In this document: positions 39,665-48,300 of the stretch, piece after piece | Layout of the letters: every line of letters starts with the position of its first letter | Numbering within the stretch: the first letter of the stretch is position 1 | Assembly: GCF_012034335.1 (NCBI RefSeq) | Contig: NZ_JAATHJ010000002.1 | Coordinates: 150,515-214,514, forward strand | Source of the DNA: Alkalicoccus luteus | Lineage (GTDB): Bacteria; Bacillota; Bacilli; Bacillales; Salisediminibacteriaceae | DNA: 64,000 nucleotides | Direction: 5' to 3' | Notes under the pieces: model-generated | Told to the model about the DNA's origin: nothing | Database searches by the model: none | What the model saw: the letters and a program-made list of their open reading frames with translations, nothing else | Program-made: the position numbers and the translations under genes

Positions 39665-41275
39665 TTATTCCTTGATCACAAAATGAGCAGGCGTTTCCGT
39701 ATGCATTGGCTGCAGAGCCTGCAGCAGCTTTACCGCTGCTGACGATCCGTATTTATTCCACAGAGTCAGAATCGACATCCATCGCTCCTGTGCATTTTCT
39801 TTCAAACGCACTTCTTCGTCTGCGGCAATAAGCCGTCTGAGATCTGCTTCAATGTCTTCTTTCTGTCTTTCGACAATAGCCTCTTCAAATGAGTGCAGCA
39901 GCGAATGGAATTTAGATTCCCATCGTTCGTTAAAATCTCTTCTCAGGCCGTAGGCGTCAGCGGCGTGATCAGCAAGGTGCTTGAGATTATTATAGGCATC
40001 AGTAAATACTGGATCTTTTTCGGGTAAATTGAGGCCGCTTTTCAACGATTCCGCCTTAAGCACAGCCTTACCGGATCGAAGCTCCTTAAAAGTCAACTCA
40101 TACTGCTTCATTGTTTTCTGCGTTCTCCGTGAAAGAAATGTGACAGAATGACGCAGCTTGACCACCGGCATCCGCATATTGTGTAAATGGAAGCTTTCTT
40201 TTAATGTGCCCCAGTAGGCAAGCTCTCCTGCTCCGGCAGTGAACGTCAGTACAGGTAAAAGCATGTCCTGCATGAGCGGACGTGTAACTACATTATTACT
40301 CATACCTACAGCTTTTTGCTTTAAAAGTGTAAGCAGCTCCCCTTCAGTCCAGCCGGAAGGGTTTTGCTCTGTAAAAAAGCGGCCTTCTTCAAAAAACAAC
40401 TGCTGACGCAGACCATTTTCATGGATGAAAAGATGCGCTGTTGAGGTTGGAGGATCGACCGGTTCTGCACCGGCTGCATGTTGGAAGTATTCTGCTCCCT
40501 GAGATGCAGCGTCCTGAAGCAGTTTTGTACGATGAAGCAGCTGTTCAAAACTTTCCTTTTCAAGCTTCCTGACTGCTGGATCGTGTGCGTCTAAAATCAC
40601 GAGACCAGTTCCGGAGAATAGTTTACCAGTTAATACCGCAAACCATTCCGTGTAGCTCATTCCATCCCAAATCGTATCAAGCAGCTCCCGATACATCTGC
40701 TTTGTCCATTTCGTTTCGCCAAGCCAGGAAACAGCTTCCCTGACAGCATCTTCCGCTTCTTTTAGCGGAATGCTGGTTTCCGAAGCGGATCGCCTCCATT
40801 TATTTGTACCTGCACTTTTTACTTTTTTTACACCTGCCTCGTGATAAACATAGGCGTGATTGATTTCTTCAATGTCATGATCTTCCCCGGCAATCCAGAA
40901 TAACGGAATAACAGGATGGTTAAGCTTCTTTTCCTGCAAGTCGGCCTCAAGTAAAATCGAAATGATTTTATGGACCGTATACATCGGACCTAAAAACAAT
41001 CCAGCCTGCTGACCTCCGGCAACGATAACTGCTTCTTCTTCTCTAAGTCGTTCAATCTGCCTGTATGAAGCCGGACAGGGAAAATACTTCTGATGATAGG
41101 AAGTAAGAACAGTTGCAAGCTCTGTCCGGTTAAAAGACCGTGACAACAGCTCCGCTAACCTATCCTTTTCCTGACCGGGTATGTAGTCATATCGAGATGT
41201 TACTGCCGGATCCCTCTGCTCATATAAAGCTGCCGGGGTACCTTCAGTTGGTAATAATTCACTAAATACGTCCAT
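39665..41275 (-). CDS. bshC: bacillithiol synthase BshC (putative cysteine ligase)
   Basis: BshC carries out the last step of bacillithiol synthesis, adding cysteine to GlcN-malate. The 536-residue protein has the family features VAGGQQAGLFLGPMYTVHKI, FWIAGEDHDIEEINHAYVY and NNVVTRPLMQDMLLPVLTF, plus a C-terminal coiled coil. The frame could start at a TTG (41299), but AGGAGAAAGG before the ATG at 41275 decides the start. In B. subtilis (yllA) it also precedes mraZ. Confidence 0.94.
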   Translation of the reverse strand: MDVFSELLPTEGTPAALYEQRDPAVTSRYDYIPGQEKDRLAELLSRSFNRTELATVLTSYHQKYFPCPASYRQIERLREEEAVIVAGGQQAGLFLGPMYTVHKIISILLEADLQEKKLNHPVIPLFWIAGEDHDIEEINHAYVYHEAGVKKVKSAGTNKWRRSASETSIPLKEAEDAVREAVSWLGETKWTKQMYRELLDTIWDGMSYTEWFAVLTGKLFSGTGLVILDAHDPAVRKLEKESFEQLLHRTKLLQDAASQGAEYFQHAAGAEPVDPPTSTAHLFIHENGLRQQLFFEEGRFFTEQNPSGWTEGELLTLLKQKAVGMSNNVVTRPLMQDMLLPVLTFTAGAGELAYWGTLKESFHLHNMRMPVVKLRHSVTFLSRRTQKTMKQYELTFKELRSGKAVLKAESLKSGLNLPEKDPVFTDAYNNLKHLADHAADAYGLRRDFNERWESKFHSLLHSFEEAIVERQKEDIEADLRRLIAADEEVRLKENAQERWMSILTLWNKYGSSAAVKLLQALQPMHTETPAHFVIKE

Positions 41276-41309
41276 GTCCGCCAACCTTTCTCCTAACAAT
41301 ATCCCGTTT

Positions 41310-41318
41310 AGTATAGCA
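41310..41318 (-). promoter_or_regulatory. extended -10 promoter of bshC
   Basis: TGC-TATACT (minus strand) lies 35 bp before the bshC start. The -35 region is weak, but the TGn extension favours sigma-A use. Confidence 0.55.
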
Positions 41319-41452
41319 GATGAAGGCCTTGTCCTAAAACGAAGAGACTCCGGCTTTTCTTGTCAAGCCTATGCAGGCATTGAGGTTGACGAAGTGCAGC
41401 TGCTCACCACTTTTCTAAATAGTCTGCCAAAATGTTCTGACAGACTCCACCG

Positions 41453-41824
41453 TTAAATAATAAAAAGCCCAATGACTGCCAGCACTGTGTAAAGAACTGC
41501 ATAGACTAAGAAGTGAAACCTCCACGTCTGCTTCAACACTTTTGCCATTCGGACTTCTTCCAGGACAATCCATTGAAGAATGGTTAAGAGTGATGCAACT
41601 GATAAAAAGCCGATAAAGATGAACCAGCCTGTTGCCATGCCCCAAAGTAAATCGATCATGTAATAGACGCTGATCATGAATAACAAGGCAGTCATGTCGG
41701 CTGAAAGGCGAAGTGAAATACCGGATCTTCCTGAAAGCTTTTTTAATACTAAAAAAACGCCAATAAATACAAGCGGCGGAACGGTTACAGCTGTTGCAGC
41801 TGCTCCAGCAGCTATTTCCATCAT
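41453..41824 (-). CDS. DUF3397 membrane protein
   Basis: The 123-residue protein has four hydrophobic segments and resembles the DUF3397 family, often found beside bshC in Bacillaceae. It starts at the first of two consecutive ATG codons, 7 bases after AGGAGG, and overlaps the panE stop by 4 bp, so it is likely translated with panE. The function is unknown. Confidence 0.72.
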   Translation of the reverse strand: MMEIAAGAAATAVTVPPLVFIGVFLVLKKLSGRSGISLRLSADMTALLFMISVYYMIDLLWGMATGWFIFIGFLSVASLLTILQWIVLEEVRMAKVLKQTWRFHFLVYAVLYTVLAVIGLFII

Positions 41825-42663
41825 CGTTCTTCCTCCTTTTTCCGGACAAGATGAACGATGTGTTGATGACGAGCTGCTCTCCCAGGGGCAGCGAGTGCAA
41901 TAAGAGCTCCATTGATCGCTTCTATCTCGAGCGGCCGGCCTGCTTCAAAATCAGCAAGCATCGAGGACCGGTTTGCGGCCGTTCGCTCTATCAGCTCTTG
42001 TACTTCCTCCCAGATCGTTTCTTCAAGGCCTACTATAGAGGCCGCCTCCAAGCAAAGCTGACGAGCCTCTTCCTTCGCTTCAGAACTCAGCAAAAGCCAG
42101 CCGTTTGGCTTCTCATATAATACCGTTAATGGATTTATTACAGCGTTCATCACCAGCTTTTTATATATGCGCTTCTGTATGTCTTGATCCTCCACAAGTT
42201 GAAGCCGCCCGGATTGTGAAATAAGCTTCTGGAGCACTTTATTTGCAGATTTCGGAACTGCAATGTTTCCCAGCCCCGTATGACGTACTTCGTTTATCGA
42301 TAAACGAAGGGCACCATGAGTCACCACAGCAGGATAAGCCTCCACTTCATCCGGCACAGCATGCATGTGTCCAATGCCATTTTGAAGCATTAGCACCGGG
42401 GCATGAGGTTTCCATTTAAGAAACAATTCGTTCACATGATGCTGCTTGACTGTGCAGAACCAGATGTCCATCTGTTCTGTCGTTTCACGTCCGGCTTTCG
42501 GTACATAGAGGTTATCGTCTCCTTCCAGACGAATGCCGGAACTGTTCACCTTATTTATTTGTTCTTTATTTCGCAGCTGCAGAAACACCTCATGTTTCTG
42601 AGCCATTAAATGCGTGGCACAGAGGAGACCAAGGGATCCTCCTCCTGCAATACCTATCCTCAC
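41821..42663 (-). CDS. panE: 2-dehydropantoate 2-reductase (ketopantoate reductase family, YlbQ-like)
   Basis: The enzyme reduces ketopantoate to pantoate with NADPH for CoA synthesis. The 280-residue protein starts with the Rossmann loop GIAGGGSLGLLCATHL and has KKLVMNAVINPLTVLYEKPNG, containing the catalytic Lys and Asn-rich stretch. A GTG at 42663 behind GAGGTGG is the start; the open frame continues to 42708. Substrate assignment rests on family only. The same position is held by ylbQ in B. subtilis. Confidence 0.85.
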   Translation of the reverse strand: MRIGIAGGGSLGLLCATHLMAQKHEVFLQLRNKEQINKVNSSGIRLEGDDNLYVPKAGRETTEQMDIWFCTVKQHHVNELFLKWKPHAPVLMLQNGIGHMHAVPDEVEAYPAVVTHGALRLSINEVRHTGLGNIAVPKSANKVLQKLISQSGRLQLVEDQDIQKRIYKKLVMNAVINPLTVLYEKPNGWLLLSSEAKEEARQLCLEAASIVGLEETIWEEVQELIERTAANRSSMLADFEAGRPLEIEAINGALIALAAPGRAARHQHIVHLVRKKEEER

Positions 42664-42761
42664 TGCTTTTCCACCTCTTTCCTTGCATAAGTTTATCATA
42701 TGTATCATTGATTAAAAGAGAAGCAGATGAAAAATCCTCTGCTTCCTTTACAGGGAGAGCC

Positions 42762-42790
42762 TTCCATCTAAAATGGTATTCCGGTATAAT
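42762..42790 (+). promoter_or_regulatory. candidate sigma-A promoter of the ylbP-like gene
   Basis: TATAAT (42785-42790) has a 17-bp spacer to a weak TTCCAT (42762-42767). Transcription would begin about 55 bp before the ATG. Confidence 0.55.
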
Positions 42791-42852
42791 AGAGACAGCG
42801 CTTTCAAATGTGGGAGCCTGAAGCGAGATTTCAGATACTGGAGGGACTGCAC

Positions 42853-43326
42853 ATGGATCAGTACGAAGTAGAAAGATTAAAAATTAATTTTAAAACACTT
42901 GAACACTTTGAAAATTTTCGGGAATACGGAATTCAGGAACTATCCATGAAAGAAGATCTGCAGGACAACATCGTCGAGAATGACAGTGAGTCTCCATTTT
43001 ACGGCGTTTACTTCGGCAATAAGCTCGTTGCCAGAATGAGCCTGTACCGTATTGATGCAAAATATGACCGTTATTTTGATCCTCCTCAGGACTACTTTGA
43101 GCTGTGGAAGCTTGAAGTTCTTCCTGGTTTTCAGGGCAAAGGCATTGGCAAGGTTATGGTGGATTTTGCAAAATCTGAAGGCCTGCCCGTTAAAACGAAT
43201 GCCCGCCAGCGTTCAGATGATTTCTGGACCAAGCAGGGCTTCGAGCCGGTTACGTATGACCCTGCACGTGACCGCGGGGAAAATACGTATGTATGGTTTC
43301 CAAAGGGCGTTGGGGAACAGAAATAA
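42853..43326 (+). CDS. ylbP: GNAT-family N-acetyltransferase (YlbP-like)
   Basis: The 157-residue protein has the GNAT acetyl-CoA motif LEVLPGFQGKGIGKVMVDFA and a C-terminal DFWTKQGFEPV strand-loop typical of the fold. It corresponds by sequence and position to B. subtilis YlbP, whose substrate is unknown. The ATG at 42853 is supported by GGAGGG 7 bases upstream; the frame is open from 42808. In B. subtilis the neighbour ylbO (a sporulation regulator) would follow; here the repeat element does. Confidence 0.85.
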   Translation: MDQYEVERLKINFKTLEHFENFREYGIQELSMKEDLQDNIVENDSESPFYGVYFGNKLVARMSLYRIDAKYDRYFDPPQDYFELWKLEVLPGFQGKGIGKVMVDFAKSEGLPVKTNARQRSDDFWTKQGFEPVTYDPARDRGENTYVWFPKGVGEQK

Positions 43327-43346
43327 GCAGCTACCCCGGCACGACC

Positions 43347-43377
43347 AGCCGCTCCGGACATATTGTCCGGAGCGGCT
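43347..43377. repeat. left 31-bp direct repeat (duplicated terminator hairpin)
   Basis: AGCCGCTCCGGACA + TAT + TGTCCGGAGCGGCT is a perfect 14-bp-arm palindrome. It recurs without change at 44012-44042 on the other side of the repeat element. This left copy lacks the T-run that the right copy has, so the right copy looks like the original terminator and this one like the target-site duplicate. Confidence 0.9.
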
Positions 43378-44011
43378 CAGAGTGTGGATAAAGTCATTTT
43401 AAGTGAATAACGTTGCATCTGCCTGTATCTGCGGACACTCGCTTTCCGGAGGGAACGGGCTCGGCTTTCCCTCCTGCTGCCGGAAGCGCTGGATCTTCGC
43501 CTCGTTCTGATCCTCCTGGAGTCGAGGTCCTCCGATGTCGGCAGCTGTCAGTGCGTTTCAAGTGCCTGGTTATGAATGCACGATCGGCTTCCATACGGAT
43601 AGAACTTTCCCGATGAGACGTTTCAATGTTGAACAGGGGTGTCCGTACTTCTTAGAATTCATTATGAAAGTACAAAAAGCAGTCGCGTCTGCCTGTTGTG
43701 ACGTTGTTTTCCACGAAGCAGAGCCGTTTCCCCGATGTGTCCGGCGGGGACGCCCGTGGAAGCCGCGCAGCCTGAAGATTCCGTGCCGTTCAGATCTGCG
43801 AACGGCATCAACGCACGAGCGGAGCCGGACTGGGTCTTGAAGGCTTCTTGTAAGAAGCCTGTGTCCGAGTGAAGCCGTGCCTTTCTTCCCTTCATACAGG
43901 GGTCACCCTGAGAAATAGCTGAAGGCCAGCCCACGGCAGGCTCGGTAAACAGAGGGGAAATACAACCAAACGAATAAACATGTAAGTTGTAAGACTTTTT
44001 CAACAGCCTGG
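43378..44011 (+). mobile_element. non-coding terminator-targeting repeat element, copy A (MITE-like)
   Basis: The element is 634 bp with no credible gene. Its left end CAGAGTGTGGATAAAGTC and the reverse complement of its right end (CAGGCTGTTGAAAAAGTC) match at 14 of 18 positions, so it has terminal inverted repeats. It is bounded by 31-bp direct repeats of a hairpin. The first 79 bp are identical to the copy at 63519. Inside, 43433-43452 (GGACACTCG...) can pair with 43512-43530 (...CGAGGTCC), a large hairpin. About 110 bp near 43785-43895 are absent from copy B. The right-end sequence resembles ends I recall from Bacillus IS elements (possibly IS1182-like), which I cannot verify. Most likely a non-autonomous element moved in trans. 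Confidence 0.85.
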
Positions 44012-44042
44012 AGCCGCTCCGGACATATTGTCCGGAGCGGCT
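44012..44042. terminator. right 31-bp direct repeat; terminator between ylbP-like and crotonase genes
   Basis: The same palindrome as at 43347-43377, here followed by TTTTTC on the plus strand. It would have ended the ylbP-like transcript before the element inserted, and may also serve the convergent crotonase gene. Confidence 0.85.
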
Positions 44043-44105
44043 TTTTCATGTATGGCTAAAAAGCAATTCTTTCTCTTCCGGTTAAACGGGACGTCTTTGT
44101 TTACA

Positions 44106-44837
44106 CTACTTCCTGTTAAGAAATAACTCAACTTGCTTATGGTGCTCATCAGATTCCCAAAGGGCCGCACAGCGGTCTGCTTCAAACGCCATCTCCTTGT
44201 AAAAAAGGGAGGCATCCAGCGGCTCTCTGTAACTTTTGAGCGCCTCACCGGGGACTGTGACCGGCAGCAAATCTGCAAGTACCTCTTCAATATTTTCGGC
44301 TTTTGCATCTGCATATCCTGTTTCCAGGAGACGATCCGATCCATATACGGACGCAGTCGCCAGCATATGAAAAGCGTGCTTTGCGCCGACTTTTTCTTTC
44401 AGACAAGCTGCACCTCCCCAACCGGTAGAGAGTGCCAGCTTCCCTTGAATAAAGCCTGCCTTCCCTTTGGAAGATATGTAAATCCGGTCACAGGCGGCAG
44501 CGAGTTCTGCGCCGCCTCCGACAGCTGGTCCGTCTATGAAACAAGCTGTCACACATGGCAGCTTTCGCAAACGGATCAGATTATCATTCATTGGACGAAG
44601 CATCGTTAAGGCTTCTTCCTTTGTTCGCAGCGAATGAAAGGCCTGCACGTCTCCACCAGAGCAGAAAGCTCCAGGATGGCCTGTCAGGAAGAACGTGTGA
44701 ATGTTCTGATTGGACTCTGCTTCATAAAGTGCTTCGGATAGTTCTCGAATCACATCGAAATCTACTGCATTTTTCTGTTCAGGCCGATTTAACTGCACGT
44801 GAAAGATACCGTTCGCGAAGCCGGTTGTTAGTTTCAT
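44106..44837 (-). CDS. enoyl-CoA hydratase/isomerase (crotonase) family protein
   Basis: The 243-residue protein has the crotonase fold motifs: an oxyanion-hole loop GHPGAFCSGGDVQAF and GPAVGGGAELAAACDRIY, where the first catalytic Glu is kept. The second catalytic position, normally in a QPEI-like segment, reads FIQGKLALSTGWGG, so that Glu is missing. A true hydratase is therefore doubtful; an isomerase, decarboxylase or thioesterase is as likely. The ATG at 44837 is used (AGAGGAC upstream). A start at 44864 is possible. It faces the ylbP-like gene across the repeat element. Confidence 0.78.
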   Translation of the reverse strand: MKLTTGFANGIFHVQLNRPEQKNAVDFDVIRELSEALYEAESNQNIHTFFLTGHPGAFCSGGDVQAFHSLRTKEEALTMLRPMNDNLIRLRKLPCVTACFIDGPAVGGGAELAAACDRIYISSKGKAGFIQGKLALSTGWGGAACLKEKVGAKHAFHMLATASVYGSDRLLETGYADAKAENIEEVLADLLPVTVPGEALKSYREPLDASLFYKEMAFEADRCAALWESDEHHKQVELFLNRK

Positions 44838-44921
44838 TTTATGCGCACGTCCTCTCTTGAACATTCCATGATTTACATGAATTTCGACAAATGAGAATGG
44901 TTTCCTTCTGAAAAAAACGAT

Positions 44922-44951
44922 AAAAAAGAGCAGGGAATAAAATCCCTGCCC
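44922..44951 (-). terminator. rpmF terminator
   Basis: Minus strand: GGCAGGGA and TCCCTGC stem around TTTTAT, then CTCTTTTTTA. It follows rpmF by a few bases. Confidence 0.85.
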
Positions 44952-44955
44952 AGTC

Positions 44956-45129
44956 TTACTTGGATACTACGTCGCGGCCCTTATAGGAACCACAGGATTT
45001 GCAAACGCGGTGAGAAAGTTTCATTTCTCCACAGTCCGGGCACTCATTCATGCCTGGCACACGCAGCTTCAGGTGTGTACGACGCTTGTTTTTACGGGTT
45101 GTACTCGTTCTTCTGAATGGTACTGCCAT
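44956..45129 (-). CDS. rpmF: 50S ribosomal protein L32
   Basis: The 57-residue basic protein starts [17 protein letters not shown] and contains two CxxC pairs (CPDC and CKSC), a zinc-ribbon form of L32. It is translated 21 bp after the yceD stop behind AAGGAGG and shares its promoter. The yceD-rpmF pair is conserved widely in bacteria. Confidence 0.96.
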   Translation of the reverse strand: MAVPFRRTSTTRKNKRRTHLKLRVPGMNECPDCGEMKLSHRVCKSCGSYKGRDVVSK

Positions 45130-45150
45130 TTCAGTCCCACCTCCTTGAAA

Positions 45151-45672
45151 TCATTCCTTATCAAATAACTGCTTCAGCTTCGCCAATCTGGGGTCCACCT
45201 TTTTCTCCTTTGCAGCTTCCTGCTCCTCAGCCTGGAGCTCCCAGCCGCTTCCGGATTCCGGTGCCGGACCCTCCGGCTTGTCGCTGAATACACGCAGCGG
45301 CTTCTCTAACAGAATCCGCTCGCGCACATAAGGCATAAGATCGACCGTGTTGCCCTCTACTTCATGAACGTCATCTTCTTCCTCTTCATCGAAGGTGGCC
45401 CACTCCGATAATTTAAACGATTCAATCGCTTCAATTACAAAGGGGAAGTCCACATCGTTCAGCGTCCGGGCACATGGAAGCGTCATGCTTCCTTCAATTG
45501 TGAGTGTAAACGTCGCAAGATCTTTTGATATTGAACCGGTACCTTTTACGTGTACCGGCGTTACCTCACGAATTTCACGGTCGCCTTCTTTTACCTGTGA
45601 GACGTCGACTGTTTCATCGAGCTCCAGGCCGTCTCTACGGAAAGCCTGCAGCTGCTGTATCGACCATTTCAT
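45151..45672 (-). CDS. ylbN: YceD/DUF177 protein (YlbN)
   Basis: The 173-residue protein is of the DUF177 family, linked to 23S rRNA handling or L32 expression in other bacteria. It begins MKWSIQQLQAF, has the conserved GSMTLPCARTLNDVDFPF segment with the family Cys, and ends in a highly charged region. It precedes rpmF and follows a strong promoter. Confidence 0.9.
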   Translation of the reverse strand: MKWSIQQLQAFRRDGLELDETVDVSQVKEGDREIREVTPVHVKGTGSISKDLATFTLTIEGSMTLPCARTLNDVDFPFVIEAIESFKLSEWATFDEEEEDDVHEVEGNTVDLMPYVRERILLEKPLRVFSDKPEGPAPESGSGWELQAEEQEAAKEKKVDPRLAKLKQLFDKE

Positions 45673-45700
45673 TAGTTTTCACCTCAAGACAACAAATGTA

Positions 45701-45729
45701 ATTATATCGCTGCAAAAAATAAATGTCAA
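45701..45729 (-). promoter_or_regulatory. sigma-A promoter of ylbN-rpmF
   Basis: A consensus pair: TTGACA (45724-45729) and TATAAT (45701-45706) with a 17-bp spacer on the minus strand, 29 bp before ylbN. Confidence 0.92.
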
Positions 45730-45841
45730 GGTAATCTCTTTACATTAAAAATACCGTCACACCAGAGACAACATCAGCCTGAAACAGCTGTTTGCCCTAT
45801 AGTTATGAAAACATACTGAACGTCTACATGCAACTATCCTA

Positions 45842-45850
45842 TGCTATACT
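45842..45850 (+). promoter_or_regulatory. extended -10 promoter of tmcAL
   Basis: TGC-TATACT lies 24 bp before the ylbM/tmcAL start, divergent from the ylbN promoter. No good -35 box is seen. Confidence 0.55.
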
Positions 45851-45873
45851 ATTGCCGAAAGGAGAGCTGGAAT

Positions 45874-47049
45874 ATGAACATTCTTGGAGTTGTTGTCGAA
45901 TACAATCCATTTCACTATGGCCATGCCTTCCACCTGCAGGCGTCGAAGGAGAAAACCGAAGCTGATCTTACTATAGCAATCATGAGCGGGTCATTTCTCC
46001 AGCGCGGTGAACCGGCTGTGCTCTCAAGCTACGATCGAGCGGCTGTTGCAGCAAAGACGGGCTGTGACTTGGTTTTTGAACTGCCATATGCTTATGCCGT
46101 TCAGTCTGCTGACCGGTTCGCAGACGGTGCTGTAAGGCTTCTGAAAAAAGCAGGAGCTACAGGCATCTGCTTTGGCAGTGAACAGGGCAGCATCGATCCA
46201 TTTTTAGAACAAGCTGATATAGAAAAGACTCATTCCCTGCAGCTGAAGCAGATTTTACGAAGTAAACTGAATAAAGGAATAAGCTTTCCCGCTGCTTATT
46301 CTGAAGCAGTTAACGAGCTTTCGGTCCCCCATTCTCTGGACGTTAAACAACCGAACAATATTCTCGGCCTGCATTATGTAAAATCTGCAATTCGGGAAGA
46401 AATTTCCGTGGACACCATTCAGCGGATTGCGGCGGATTATCATGATCCTGAGCCAACCGATTCACATATCGCAAGTGCTACGTCCATTCGCATTATGCTC
46501 TCTTCGAACAGGACAAAAGAGGCTTTTGCATATGTACCCGAACGATCCGCTTCGGCTATTTCCGAGCAGCTTCAAGCAACGGGCATCATTCCGGGCTGGG
46601 AGAATTATTACCCTTATTTGCAGTACCGGATTTTAACGTCATCAACTGAAGAACTGATGAAGATAGCCGAATGCAGAGAGGGGATTGAGTTTCGGCTGAA
46701 AGCAGCTGCCGAAGAGCCTGATTTCAGCCGTTTTATGTACCGGTTAAAATCCAAACGCTATACGCAAACGAGCCTGCAGAGACTCAGTACACACATTTTA
46801 ACGAATACCACCGCAGCGGACATGGAACAGGCTTTATCAGTAGAACCTCCGCTTCATCTGCTTGCAGCCACATCAGCGGGAAGAAAACATCTGCGCCTAA
46901 TAGGCGACAAAGATATACGACCGACAGTAAAAGGGAGCAGTCAGCGTAAATCAGACCCGCTCAGTGCTTCCGCTTTCGATGTCCATCAGCTCGCCTTCCC
47001 GGTGAAAAGCCGGCTTATTTCCTATCAGCAGCATGCGGTAATGATCTGA
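45874..47049 (+). CDS. tmcAL: tRNA(Met) cytidine acetate ligase TmcAL (YlbM)
   Basis: TmcAL acetylates the wobble cytidine of elongator tRNA-Met, using acetate and ATP. The 391-residue protein has the nucleotidyltransferase-like motif GVVVEYNPFHYGHAFHL, IMSGSFLQRGEPAV and SATSIR. The ATG at 45874 behind AAGGAG is chosen. It converges with ylbL, separated by a shared terminator. Confidence 0.93.
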   Translation: MNILGVVVEYNPFHYGHAFHLQASKEKTEADLTIAIMSGSFLQRGEPAVLSSYDRAAVAAKTGCDLVFELPYAYAVQSADRFADGAVRLLKKAGATGICFGSEQGSIDPFLEQADIEKTHSLQLKQILRSKLNKGISFPAAYSEAVNELSVPHSLDVKQPNNILGLHYVKSAIREEISVDTIQRIAADYHDPEPTDSHIASATSIRIMLSSNRTKEAFAYVPERSASAISEQLQATGIIPGWENYYPYLQYRILTSSTEELMKIAECREGIEFRLKAAAEEPDFSRFMYRLKSKRYTQTSLQRLSTHILTNTTAADMEQALSVEPPLHLLAATSAGRKHLRLIGDKDIRPTVKGSSQRKSDPLSASAFDVHQLAFPVKSRLISYQQHAVMI

Positions 47050-47082
47050 TCTTTTTGGTGATGTATCATGTTAAAAACGAAG

Positions 47083-47117
47083 AAAAAGCCGTTCCGCAGT
47101 CAATTGGAACGGCTTTA
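47083..47117. terminator. bidirectional terminator between tmcAL and ylbL
   Basis: AGCCGTTCC and GGAACGGCT stem around GCAGTCAATT, with an A-run before and a T-rich tail after, serving both convergent genes. Confidence 0.88.
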
Positions 47118-47157
47118 CTTTTCAGTTAACACATGATGACCCTGCTTCTACGATCAA

Positions 47158-48207
47158 TTAATCGAGCGATTCCAGAAATTCCATTGCTTCTCCGAACGTA
47201 CCGACCGGCACAATCTCCATATCAGAACCGATTGTTTCAGCTGTATCAACTGCGATCTGATAGTTGGAATCCTCTCTCCCCTCTTCTACGGGCACAAAGA
47301 AAATATCAATGCCGTCTTCATCTGACGCATACACTTTTTGTTTAACACCGCCGATTCTGCCGACATTTCCATCCTCATCAATGGAGCCCGTTCCGGCAAT
47401 ATCGAAGCCGCGCGTAATGTCTTCTTCCGTCAGCTGATTATAAATCTCCAGAGCAAACATCAAACCTGCCGACGGACCGCCGATTGTATTTGTATCAATT
47501 TCCACGTCCGGATCCCGAATCAGTTCACGGTCTGTCACAGGGTTGGAAATGCCAAGTCCGCCAGCTCCTTCTTCAGCACCGATCTCTTCTGGAAATGTTT
47601 GTACTTCAATTGTTTCCTTCATCTCCTCGTCCTCCCGTTCGAAGGTTACTTCGACACGGTCTCCGATTTCCGCTGATTCCAGTTCGGCGAACATTTCTTC
47701 AATAGAGAGCACTTCCGTTCCATTTATAGCTGTGATCCGGTCACCCGGCTCCAGCTTGTCTTCGATATCCATGTCAGGAATAACAGAGGTCACAAGTACA
47801 CCGTATTCCTCGAATTCTGCATTAAATCCAGCTGCCTCATACGCTACGAGAATCGCCTGCTCCTGAGAGCTAGCCATCATCATCAGCTGTCTGTGCTGAT
47901 ACATTTCATCTGTTTCACCAGGCGGCCTTACTTCATCTGCCGGCATCAGTTCCCGGCGGTCACTGAAATAGGACCAGATGAAGTTAACAGGATTCGCCTG
48001 CCCCATTCTGATTGTTGTTAACGAAAAGCTTCCTTCATAGTCATTCCGCTCCTCTACTTCAATCACTTCCGTCAAAGGCTGTGCGTCTCCGGGCATTGAA
48101 AAGTAGTATGGGAGCTGGACAAAGTTCAGAGCGAGCAGGACTGCCACCAGAACTACCCACTTTATCCACCCTTTATTTCTGCGGGGTTGCTGACCACTAC
48201 CATCCAT
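47158..48207 (-). CDS. ylbL: membrane-anchored Lon-type/PDZ serine protease YlbL
   Basis: The 349-residue protein has one N-terminal membrane anchor (WIKWVVLVAVLLALNFV), a PDZ domain (residues ~150-215, GDRITAINGTEV) and a Lon-like peptidase domain with the catalytic Ser in GGPSAGLMFAL and Lys in GGVKQKV. In B. subtilis the orthologue is linked to degradation of the cell-division inhibitor YneA. GAGGTG precedes the ATG. The extracytoplasmic part is very rich in Glu and Asp. Confidence 0.93.
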   Translation of the reverse strand: MDGSGQQPRRNKGWIKWVVLVAVLLALNFVQLPYYFSMPGDAQPLTEVIEVEERNDYEGSFSLTTIRMGQANPVNFIWSYFSDRRELMPADEVRPPGETDEMYQHRQLMMMASSQEQAILVAYEAAGFNAEFEEYGVLVTSVIPDMDIEDKLEPGDRITAINGTEVLSIEEMFAELESAEIGDRVEVTFEREDEEMKETIEVQTFPEEIGAEEGAGGLGISNPVTDRELIRDPDVEIDTNTIGGPSAGLMFALEIYNQLTEEDITRGFDIAGTGSIDEDGNVGRIGGVKQKVYASDEDGIDIFFVPVEEGREDSNYQIAVDTAETIGSDMEIVPVGTFGEAMEFLESLD

Positions 48208-48300
48208 TGATTAACACCTCTATCGCTGAGCTTAAACTGCAGCATCATTAATATAGTTCTAACATACAGGATCAGCATGCAGATTCCCAGCAGACTGCTC

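Noticed and set aside
41330..41452. Inverted repeat GTCTGTCAGAAC...GGCAGAC between bshC and the DUF3397 gene
   Set aside because: No T-run follows on either strand; too weak to call a terminator.
43535..43840. Plus-strand open frame inside repeat copy A
   Set aside because: No equivalent frame of similar extent in copy B and no Shine-Dalgarno sequence.
43662..44003. Minus-strand open frame of 113 codons inside repeat copy A, with a partly similar frame at 63606-63866 in copy B
   Set aside because: The frames diverge and differ in length between copies, lack ribosome sites and match no transposase features; conservation follows the DNA, not a protein.
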